DNA of 32,065 bases, taken from positions 1 through 32,065 of the forward strand of contig CAIWTN010000130.1 of the NCBI GenBank assembly GCA_903915625.1, given 5' to 3'. The stretch comes from an uncultured Pseudomonadota bacterium (GTDB lineage Bacteria; Bdellovibrionota_B; Oligoflexia; Oligoflexales; CAIYRB01). Numbering within the stretch: position 1 is the stretch's first letter; each line of letters starts with the position of its first letter. Positions 23,521 through 30,500 of the stretch are shown here, one piece after another. A program made the position numbers and the translations under genes. The notes under the pieces were generated by a model. That model saw only the letters and a list, made by a program, of their open reading frames with translations. It was not told the DNA's origin and searched no databases.

Positions 23521-23552
23521 GTCGAGGGATCGTACTTAGACTGCAAGATCTA
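23521..23552 (+). repeat. Direct repeat copy 2, overlapping the exporter's stop codon
   Basis: This copy repeats 23155-23186 at 28 of 32 positions, offset by 366 bases. Its plus-strand reading, Val-Glu-Gly-Ser-Tyr-Leu-Asp-Cys-Lys-Ile, parallels the C-terminus of the transglutaminase-like protein, but here it is not part of a gene. Its last three bases form the minus-strand stop codon of the TMEM165-type gene. Confidence 0.8.
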
Positions 23553-24110
23553 TGCACCGCTACTGACGAGTATCGTCGCCCCAAACGCTGCGAATAAAAC
23601 TGCCGCTGCTATGCGAACATATTTCAGCGGTATTTTTTTTGTTAGGCTTTCCCCAAAGAAGACGGCAAGTCCGTCTGCAACGAGCATACCTAGAGTTGTG
23701 CCCATTGTAACAACGACTGGCGCCTGAAAACGCGCCCCCAAAGCGATCGTCGCTAGCTGTGTTTTATCGCCCATCTCGGCGAGGAAAAAGGTAACCAGCG
23801 TGGTCAGGAATGCCCCGTATTTTGATGATTTGTCGTCATCATCTTCTTTGTCGGGGATCAGGATCCAAAGAGCAAAGACAAAGAATAGCGCGGCAAGTAT
23901 GTAGCGCAGCGTCGTTGGCGCCACCAGCTGAGCCACCCAGCCGCCAGCCCATGCAGCCAATCCGTGATTAAGTAGGGTCGCTGCCAGAATACCACCCATG
24001 ATGACCCACGGGCGACGAAAGCGCAGCATCAGCACCAGGGCGAGTAACTGGGTCTTATCACCCATTTCGGAAATCGCGACCATCAGGAACGAACTAAACA
24101 GTGCTTCCAT
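23550..24110 (-). CDS. TMEM165/GDT1 family cation exporter
   Basis: 186 residues in six transmembrane segments arranged as two inverted repeats. Each repeat carries the family motif Glu-Met-Gly-Asp-Lys-Thr-Gln, at 15-21 and 112-118. An acidic cytoplasmic loop (Asp/Glu/Lys-rich, about 87-96) joins the halves. Family members export Mn2+ or exchange Ca2+/Mn2+ for protons, and bacterial homologues such as MneA protect against manganese. The start lies 3 bases after the stop of the 2H-like lipoprotein gene, and its ribosome-binding site (GGGGAC) is inside that gene's end, so translation is probably coupled. No manganese riboswitch was found upstream. Confidence 0.92.
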   Translation of the reverse strand: MEALFSSFLMVAISEMGDKTQLLALVLMLRFRRPWVIMGGILAATLLNHGLAAWAGGWVAQLVAPTTLRYILAALFFVFALWILIPDKEDDDDKSSKYGAFLTTLVTFFLAEMGDKTQLATIALGARFQAPVVVTMGTTLGMLVADGLAVFFGESLTKKIPLKYVRIAAAVLFAAFGATILVSSGA

Positions 24111-24113
24111 GTT

Positions 24114-24803
24114 TTAAGTCCCCGTCATCTTAACCGACTGAATACAGCTAGTCTGGTCCTTGACGACATCGTCCTCGGCGGATAAGTCTCTTTTAGTGAA
24201 ACCTAAAGTAATGTGTGGCCGGTACTCATCAGCGTCAAAGTCACCTGGTTTACCACCTTTAGCGACAAAAGCGGCAGCAATCTTGCGCCGAATTTGCAGC
24301 TGCTTCTCCGCCTTAATGACGAGAAAGTAGGAATGCTCTAGCTTGCCATTCACCAGCGCTGAGCCCTCGCCCACGCAGATCGCTTCAAAAGGCGCACTGA
24401 CGATGTTTTCTCCGCGGGCAATCGTATTTATCTCAGCCATCGACAAAATCGGCTTCAGGACATTCTGGAACTCTTTAGCAAGAATGACCGTGATGTGCGC
24501 TTCGCCGCGATTATGAATCGGTTGCGGCAGCTCAGCTTCAAGTTGCCGACGCAGAGCCTCGATAGGACGATAGTTGACCGGTTGCACCAAATAGGAATCA
24601 AAGGGACCCGGGCCGGCATGGGCGACAAAATCTAACTGACTAGCCTGGAAGACGGAGCGATTTAGCGTAAATGGCCGCTCGCGCAGCGTGTTGCGCTCAG
24701 TTGGCGACTCATCACCCTCCTGTCCGTGCACACACCCCAGACTGAGCAACAGCAAAAGGCTCGCAATTAGGGCGGCTGGTCGGCGTACGAAGATCAGGAT
24801 CAT
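24114..24803 (-). CDS. 2H-phosphoesterase-like exported lipoprotein
   Basis: 229 residues from the ATG at 24803; a TTG at 24809 is also possible since GGAGG lies 4 bases before it and 10 before the ATG. A signal peptide with Arg7-Arg8 and a long Leu run ends in Ser-Leu-Gly-Cys24. The mature part carries two 2H signatures, His103-Ile-Thr105 and His197-Ile-Thr199, each followed by hydrophobic residues and 94 residues apart. This suits 2',5'/2',3'-cyclic phosphodiesterase or RNA-ligase-like folds. Most bacterial relatives are cytoplasmic RNA enzymes, so an exported, lipid-anchored form is unusual. It leads a two-gene operon with the cation exporter. The substrate is unknown. Confidence 0.7.
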   Translation of the reverse strand: MILIFVRRPAALIASLLLLLSLGCVHGQEGDESPTERNTLRERPFTLNRSVFQASQLDFVAHAGPGPFDSYLVQPVNYRPIEALRRQLEAELPQPIHNRGEAHITVILAKEFQNVLKPILSMAEINTIARGENIVSAPFEAICVGEGSALVNGKLEHSYFLVIKAEKQLQIRRKIAAAFVAKGGKPGDFDADEYRPHITLGFTKRDLSAEDDVVKDQTSCIQSVKMTGT

Positions 24804-24844
24804 AGGCAAAAAACCTCCAGGTAACTTAGCAGGTTAAATCTAAA

Positions 24845-24870
24845 TGTTGCCTCGCAGCAACAGTCTTTTT
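24845..24870 (+). terminator. Weak terminator-like hairpin in a divergent gap
   Basis: TGTTGC, six loop bases and GCAACA form a 6-bp stem, followed by GTC and five T on the plus strand. No plus-strand gene lies directly upstream, since the neighbouring gene is minus. It may insulate the region or be incidental. The rest of 24804-25054 is AT-rich from about 24940 and shows no promoter I can defend. Confidence 0.3.
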
Positions 24871-25054
24871 GTCGATCTGATACGCAATTTGACCGGTTGA
24901 GGCAGGCATTTATCAATTTAGACCGATCTCAGGATTCCCTGAAAAACATCATAAATTCGTTGTCCAAGATGCGACAGGCGCAAAACTGGCGGCCTAGCCA
25001 ATTTTATAAATTTCTGATAAATCTCGCCTGAAGAAACGAGCAGGGGGGTCCGTT

Positions 25055-27748
25055 ATGACAAGTAAAACGTCTGGCATCGCTACCAAAGCTAATATGATCA
25101 CCCTAGCCTTGATATGCAGCAGCTTTGGCTGCGGACGCGACCATTGGCCCCAAAATATTTTTGGTAACCAGGATAATAAGCAAGAACCAGTAGTCGTCGG
25201 TCTGGCGACTCAGCCAGAGCCCTCACCTGCTGCCCTAAGTGACGACAGACGTTTTGCCGCAGCTGATGACCGCGCCGCTAAAGTGCAAGCTACGGCTGCC
25301 TCGACAGCTCTATCTGGGGCCGTAACATTCCGTAAGGATAGGCTATTTAACCGCGCCTTCCTTTATGGATTCGACTTGCAATACACCTCCGGCGCCGACA
25401 CCAAGTTGTCGCTGATCCCACAGGCACAGTCACTCGGGCATGTTCCATGTTTTTTCCGCCAGCTAGGAGACGAGCTGCAGCTAGTAGCCGACCAAACCAG
25501 GCTGTTTGAGAGCAACATCAATCACCCTGAATTGCTGATTTCTACATATAAAGTGCTTAAAGAAGACGACGAGACTCTTACCGTCAAATTTGCCTCTGGT
25601 GGCCTCGCTATCAACGAGGCGGTTAACGGCAAGGGTGCCGATACCCCCAAGCAAGTCTGGGTGCGTTCATTGGACTTCGTAGCAGACGGCGAATATCTAC
25701 TACAAGAATCAGCCCTGCTGCTTAAAGATGGCAGCATTCAGACCTATATGGAGTCGGTATTTCCCCGCGCTAATCTAGTCCCCGACGGCTACAAAGCTCT
25801 CGAGGCCAATCCTGCCAACGAAGCCCTGGCGGAACGCTACCGCTTTATCGCGACAGAAAATGTTTATGTAACCAAGAGCACGACAAATGGCGTACCTCTG
25901 CGCGTGCAGACCACATATGCCAATCGCTTTAATATCGCGGACGGCAAGACCATCGACTGGTATGTGACGCCAAACGCGCCGGACGAGCTGACAGCCATCT
26001 TCAAGAGCGGAGTCGAAGGCTGGAACCGCTACTTCACCCCGCAGCAGGGGCGGCCAGTCATGCGCTTTATGGGCCGACTACCGGCAGGTGTTAAGATCGG
26101 TGATCCCCGGTATAACGTCATCAATTTCGACTCAGTTGCACAGGCCGGAGCCGCCTATGAGAGCCAAGCAGTCGATCCCTATACAGGACTGCAGAGCCAC
26201 AGCCTGATCTACATGCCATACGCTTGGTACAACATAGGCTCACAACTATGGAAGCAACGGATCGGCGAGAGTGCCGACAAGCCAAGCGAGGCGCAAGTCC
26301 GCGCCAGTGTCGCGCCGAAAGCTCCAGAAGTGATGTTTGGATCTGGCCACCGAGTGCTGAGTTGCGTCCGCGCGATGGATGAGGTCTCGCTCACACCGGA
26401 TTTATTGACTAGTGCCATTAGTGCGGAAACAGGCAGCCCAGGCGATGCTGCGGTGCCAGTGCCACGCAGCGTCGACGAGTTCGCAAGAAGACTCATGATG
26501 GCCACCCTCTTCCACGAAGTCGGTCACGCTCTCGGGATGTCGCACAACTTCAAAGGCTCCCTGACTTTTGACTCCAGCCAAGAGCCGAGCGAACACAATC
26601 CCGTGACCTCATCGATCATGGATTACAACTTTTACCAAAACGAGCAGTCGTTGTTCACGGACATCGGCGGCACTGATGGCCCCATCCTCGAGTACGACAG
26701 GCAGGTTATCAGCCAGCTCTATAATAGCGGCAAGGACGTCAAAGCTTCAGACCGAGTGGTACTGGCTTGTGATGACGCCGAGGCAGATGCCACGGTAGGC
26801 GGAGTCGATCCACTCTGCCTGCGTTATGACACTGAACTTAACCCAGTCGTCGGCCTTCGCCATTCCCACCACAATGTGACCGCCGCCATCGGTGGCGAGG
26901 GAGTAGAGTCGAAGACCTTGACCGAAGCTCTGTTGGCACTGCGCTCGGCGGTCGCAACTAAGTTTGCCGAGTCTGTTAGCAAGCCAACGTCGCCTGAAGA
27001 AGCAGCGCTACAGGCCACGAAGTTAGGCGATCAGGTCGGGGACCTAGTGAATTACTATCTCAGCGCTGGGGCGCAGGCATTGCGCAATAATGTCGCCAAT
27101 AACGGCAAAGCCCTGCGGGTCTGGAACAAAAACGTTAAGGTAGACGACGAGGCAGCATTCCGGCGAGAGTATGCCGAAATATTGACCGAGGTCACTGCCT
27201 GGCGCGCACTCCCCGAGGCCCCATCCCGTGCCATTAAAGCGATCCACGACACTATCAAAGAAACCGCCAGGAAGGCAGCACGCACCAACACGCTTGCAGC
27301 TGCAGGATCACTGGAGTCAACTTCTGCAACGCAGGCTGCCGAGGCCTTCAGTGCAGCCGTCGACAACAAGGTGACCGGGATTTTGTCAAAACTGCGCGCT
27401 TCGGTCTACGGCACACTCAAATACGACGAGAAAAACCTCTTTGCTCTCAGCCTGTCATCTGGCGGGGACCCATCGAATTTTGAGGACCTGGCATGGTCCA
27501 CATTAACAGCGGGATTAGTCGTTGGCCTAGACGGCGATGGCGACCATGTTGCCGCGGAAAAGGACGAGCGACTAGCGGCGGCAGCGGCGCTAGTGACTTA
27601 TCGGGATGTGGTACCTGATTTTGATGCCATCGAGACAACGCTGGCGGCAAAAGCAGCAGCAGCTAAGAAAGCAGGCGATGCTCGTCTATTGGCTGCCGTA
27701 AGGGAAGTGCAGCATGCCCTACGCGACGTGCAAGCACTCAAGAAATAG
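25055..27748 (+). CDS. Large metzincin-type zinc metalloprotease, exported
   Basis: 897 residues. The signal peptide ends near Cys26 (Ser-Phe-Gly-Cys), a tolerable lipobox, so it is probably a lipoprotein. The zinc-binding motif His487-Glu-Val-Gly-His491-x5-His497 is followed by Asn-Phe-Lys-Gly-Ser, and a Met-turn Ser-Ile-Met-Asp-Tyr lies about 40 residues later. This is the layout of metzincin-like bacterial proteases with an EcxA-type zinc-binding region. About 460 residues of N-terminal domain come before it. The C-terminal 300 residues are helical and Ala-rich, with an Asp-Gly-Asp-Gly-Asp stretch that could bind calcium. It is presumably a secreted peptidase; the target is unknown. A G-rich stretch (GGGGGG) precedes the ATG. 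Confidence 0.82.
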   Translation: MTSKTSGIATKANMITLALICSSFGCGRDHWPQNIFGNQDNKQEPVVVGLATQPEPSPAALSDDRRFAAADDRAAKVQATAASTALSGAVTFRKDRLFNRAFLYGFDLQYTSGADTKLSLIPQAQSLGHVPCFFRQLGDELQLVADQTRLFESNINHPELLISTYKVLKEDDETLTVKFASGGLAINEAVNGKGADTPKQVWVRSLDFVADGEYLLQESALLLKDGSIQTYMESVFPRANLVPDGYKALEANPANEALAERYRFIATENVYVTKSTTNGVPLRVQTTYANRFNIADGKTIDWYVTPNAPDELTAIFKSGVEGWNRYFTPQQGRPVMRFMGRLPAGVKIGDPRYNVINFDSVAQAGAAYESQAVDPYTGLQSHSLIYMPYAWYNIGSQLWKQRIGESADKPSEAQVRASVAPKAPEVMFGSGHRVLSCVRAMDEVSLTPDLLTSAISAETGSPGDAAVPVPRSVDEFARRLMMATLFHEVGHALGMSHNFKGSLTFDSSQEPSEHNPVTSSIMDYNFYQNEQSLFTDIGGTDGPILEYDRQVISQLYNSGKDVKASDRVVLACDDAEADATVGGVDPLCLRYDTELNPVVGLRHSHHNVTAAIGGEGVESKTLTEALLALRSAVATKFAESVSKPTSPEEAALQATKLGDQVGDLVNYYLSAGAQALRNNVANNGKALRVWNKNVKVDDEAAFRREYAEILTEVTAWRALPEAPSRAIKAIHDTIKETARKAARTNTLAAAGSLESTSATQAAEAFSAAVDNKVTGILSKLRASVYGTLKYDEKNLFALSLSSGGDPSNFEDLAWSTLTAGLVVGLDGDGDHVAAEKDERLAAAAALVTYRDVVPDFDAIETTLAAKAAAAKKAGDARLLAAVREVQHALRDVQALKK

Positions 27749-27775
27749 TCCTAAAATACCTCAGCTTTTGACCTC

Positions 27776-27816
27776 AAGCGCCACAACCCATAAACAACTT
27801 ATGGTTTGTGGCGCTT
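27776..27816. terminator. Long inverted repeat after the metalloprotease gene
   Basis: An 18-bp stem (27776-27793 with 27799-27816) has one mismatch and a five-base loop (ACAAC). It starts 28 bases after the metalloprotease stop and lies before the transporter start. There is no clear T-tract on either side, so it is either a bidirectional or weak terminator or an RNA-stabilising 3' hairpin. Confidence 0.6.
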
Positions 27817-27864
27817 TGCCGATTCCTACCTCTTTGTGTTATGAAACAGTAAGAGGTCGAAATC

Positions 27865-28872
27865 ATGGCAGACTCCGATCCAGCATCTCAGCCCAGCACC
27901 ACCGTTGCCGCTATACAAAGTGGCGCTAACTCCGGTATCTGGAGTCAATTGGAATCGTTGTTGGGTAAGCGTTTAGGACACTTGCAAGGGCCCTTGCTGG
28001 TCGTTTTGGGAGCGTCCCTCTGGGCCACCGATGCGCTGTTTCGGGTGCCAGTGACCCATCGCTACAGCCCTCTACTTATCGTCACCATCAATCACGTGTT
28101 CTTATTAGTCCCCGCTCTGTTCATCCTGCGGAATCAGCGCGAGGCCCTGCGGCTGCTATCAGTGAAGGAATGGGCCGCTTTAATTTTCATCTCGTGCTTT
28201 GGCTCGGTACTCGGCACTGTGGCATTTACCGAGGCCTTCGTTGCGACATCAAATTACTCGGTGCCAGTTCTGATTCAGAAAATTCAGCCATGCTTTGCGA
28301 TCCTGCTAGCCCGAGTGTTACTGCGAGAAAAGGTCCGGCCGTGGTTCTGGCTGTTTGCCGCGGTTGCCGTCGCAGGTGCCTATCTACTCTCGTTCGGTTT
28401 CACACCAGTGTGGACCACCTTAAAAGGACAAGATCTCACCGCAATTACTTATGCCCTCCTCGCTGCCCTGATTTGGGGTAGCTGCACGGTGGTGAGTCGG
28501 CTCCTGCTGCAAAATCTGAGTTTTACTTTTGTGACGGCGGCCCGATTTGTCTTAGGCGCCATATTTGCGCTAGCGCTGAGTAGTGCCTCAGTGCTCCTGC
28601 AGAGTCATCCTACTCAGCTGGCGACACCAGTTTGGCTAGATAGTTGGCATTTTTTTGCGATGGCCTTCATTTCCGGCTTAATACCGATCTTAATCTACTA
28701 CCGCGGCCTAAAGTCGACGTCCGCCTCAGTTGCTAGCCTTTGCGAGTTAGCATTTCCGCTCGTAGCTATCCTGCTCAACTGGCTATATCTAGATTCGGCG
28801 CTCAATGCTGCGCAATTGCTCGGAGCGGGCCTGATTGTATTTGCCATCACCGGCATAGCGCTGAGGCGCTAA
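27865..28872 (+). CDS. DMT superfamily (EamA-type) transporter
   Basis: 335 residues. A polar 40-residue N-terminal extension precedes ten hydrophobic segments in two EamA halves, the normal DMT/RhaT-like topology. The first half ends with Leu-Leu-Arg-Glu-Lys-Val and the second has Tyr-Tyr-Arg-Gly-Leu-Lys, both typical of metabolite exporters in this superfamily. Substrates vary (amino acids, nucleosides, other metabolites) and cannot be assigned. GAGG 8 bases upstream supports the ATG. The last 84 bases, coding the tenth helix, overlap the 3' end of the convergent FAD oxidoreductase gene. Confidence 0.9.
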   Translation: MADSDPASQPSTTVAAIQSGANSGIWSQLESLLGKRLGHLQGPLLVVLGASLWATDALFRVPVTHRYSPLLIVTINHVFLLVPALFILRNQREALRLLSVKEWAALIFISCFGSVLGTVAFTEAFVATSNYSVPVLIQKIQPCFAILLARVLLREKVRPWFWLFAAVAVAGAYLLSFGFTPVWTTLKGQDLTAITYALLAALIWGSCTVVSRLLLQNLSFTFVTAARFVLGAIFALALSSASVLLQSHPTQLATPVWLDSWHFFAMAFISGLIPILIYYRGLKSTSASVASLCELAFPLVAILLNWLYLDSALNAAQLLGAGLIVFAITGIALRR

Positions 28873-30174
28873 ATCAGTCGCGCGTAATCTGACACGGCCG
28901 AAATTACGCGTGATCAAGTCTTTGGCATAAGCGGCTGTTTGCTCAACAGTCTCAAAGCTTAGAATGGCACCAATATAATAAGTGTCGTTGTTTCCCTGCA
29001 TACTCTCCAGCAAATCATAATAACCATGCGATAAATCCTGCATCGTAACATGCGGGAAATATCGCCATTCTTTCTGTGTGATGATTTTTGTAATCTTACC
29101 GTTGATTTTGGCGATGTCTTGCTGGGCCAGAGTTAAAGCATCCGCAACTTTCAAATTTTGGCCGAGCAGTTGATACAGCTGAAATACTGGCCTATCAGCG
29201 TAAGGCTGCACAATAAAATTAATATGACCAATGCTGTCTATCGTCACATGAGCCTTGAAACTAGCGGTAAAAAGACCCTCGCCCTCAACGAGGGTAACTA
29301 AATAGCGGTGGTAGCGAATCCGCTGAAAGAGATCCTGTTCTAGTGGCGTTGCATCCAGGAATTTTAAAGCTTCATCAAGCGGCATCGCTAAAATCACCCG
29401 GCCGAATCTTTCCGTAACTCCATTCGCCGTGATCTCAACGTCATTGGCGCCTGCTCGCCGAATCTGCGTGACTGGACTGCTAAGCCGCACGACGAGATCA
29501 CCCGCCATCTGCCTACAGATCTCCTGCCAACCATTTTGAAATATGCTCCACCCTTGATGTTCCCCGATGGACAGACCACTCGCAATCAGCTCTTTCAGGA
29601 TCACTGGAGCCAATTTCATTAAATAAAGAGCCGGAATATCTTCGTAGTAACCATAGCCGCAGCCAGTTAAGAAAGAGTCGATGCAATCTGTCGCCGCCTC
29701 GATATGGTGCACATCGGCGAATTCCTCCATGGGCCGAAAAAGACAGGGATCCTGGTTGGCAAAACCCAAATCTCGTTCATGGGGGTGTGATATCCGACCA
29801 TACAGCATGCGGTAGGCTGCCGCCAAAAACGAGAGATATCCGTAACGCTGTTTAATAAGCTCTTGATAGGTCAGGACTGTGCCATCCTGCTCAATGAGCA
29901 GTGGCTTGCCGGCAGCAAAATATGGTTGCCCATACCGGTAAGCCAGCTGCAGGACGTTAGGACACTCATGATTAAAAATCAGAGCACCAAGTTCATAGGG
30001 CCGCTCTTCATACTCAAAAGTTTTAATCTTGCCGCCAACATCGGTATCTTCCTCAAAGATGACCACATCGTCATAACCAAGTGACGCAAGTTGTTGAGCC
30101 GCAGTCAGGCCAGAAATTCCACCACCGATAATTGCCACTCGCAAATTTTGCTCTTGCCGCGATGTCTCAGCCAT
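28789..30174 (-). CDS. FAD-dependent amine-oxidase-like oxidoreductase
   Basis: 461 residues from the ATG at 30174, which has a GGGAAGAG site 8 bases upstream; an ATG at 30231 adds 19 residues but lacks any site. The N-terminus carries the FAD dinucleotide-binding motif Ile-Gly-Gly-Gly-Ile-Ser-Gly, then Phe-Glu-Glu and Gly-Gly-Lys-Ile. This is the layout of the flavin-containing amine oxidoreductase/protoporphyrinogen-oxidase-like superfamily. A second FAD contact region is expected at the C-terminus but is divergent. The substrate is unknown. There is no signal peptide. Its 3' end overlaps the transporter gene by 84 bases on the opposite strand. Confidence 0.85.
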   Translation of the reverse strand: MAETSRQEQNLRVAIIGGGISGLTAAQQLASLGYDDVVIFEEDTDVGGKIKTFEYEERPYELGALIFNHECPNVLQLAYRYGQPYFAAGKPLLIEQDGTVLTYQELIKQRYGYLSFLAAAYRMLYGRISHPHERDLGFANQDPCLFRPMEEFADVHHIEAATDCIDSFLTGCGYGYYEDIPALYLMKLAPVILKELIASGLSIGEHQGWSIFQNGWQEICRQMAGDLVVRLSSPVTQIRRAGANDVEITANGVTERFGRVILAMPLDEALKFLDATPLEQDLFQRIRYHRYLVTLVEGEGLFTASFKAHVTIDSIGHINFIVQPYADRPVFQLYQLLGQNLKVADALTLAQQDIAKINGKITKIITQKEWRYFPHVTMQDLSHGYYDLLESMQGNNDTYYIGAILSFETVEQTAAYAKDLITRNFGRVRLRATDLAPQRYAGDGKYNQARSEQLRSIERRI

Positions 30175-30434
30175 AATTGAGGCTCTTCCCGCAACTGACT
30201 CAATAAAATTACGCTGCAGATTTGCATGCATTTTTTAAGCCAAATTACTTGCAAGATTCGTGACTCCCCACAAAACTCCTCGCATCGGTCTGATGACCTT
30301 TATCGCCACCGAATGGGGAGACATTTATGAGCAAGACCCTTCCGATTGTATAACTTTCATGCAATCCCTAGTTCTTGTTCACCGCCCGGGACCGCCGGTA
30401 TCAGTAATCTCTGCTGCTTAGAACCAGGAATTTT
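30175..30434. other. Divergent intergenic region before the serine protease
   Basis: This stretch lies between the FAD oxidoreductase start and the sigma-54-type promoter. It contains the alternative oxidoreductase start at 30231 and a GC-rich patch at 30383-30401 (CGCCCGGGACCGCCGG). I saw no gene and no clear activator site; an enhancer-binding site for sigma-54 would be expected here if the promoter is real. Confidence 0.35.
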
Positions 30435-30450
30435 TGGCACGAAATTAGCA
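30435..30450 (+). promoter_or_regulatory. Sigma-54-type promoter upstream of the serine protease
   Basis: TGGCACGAAATTAGCA matches the sigma-54 consensus (TGGCACG, four bases, TTGCA) at all fixed positions except one T in the -12 element. The essential GG and GC are exactly ten bases apart. The predicted start is near 30461, about 40 bases before the protease ATG. The fit of sequence, spacing and location is good, but only one site was found and no activator gene is adjacent. Confidence 0.5.
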
Positions 30451-30500
30451 CACCTATCTTGACGCAATACGCTCAAACCAAATTGAAATGAGGGAAATCC

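Noticed and set aside
23467-23727. Plus-strand open frame of 86 codons
   Set aside because: It runs antisense through the start of the NIF3-like gene and the end of the exporter gene. Its only interesting part is the repeated peptide end, reported as a repeat.
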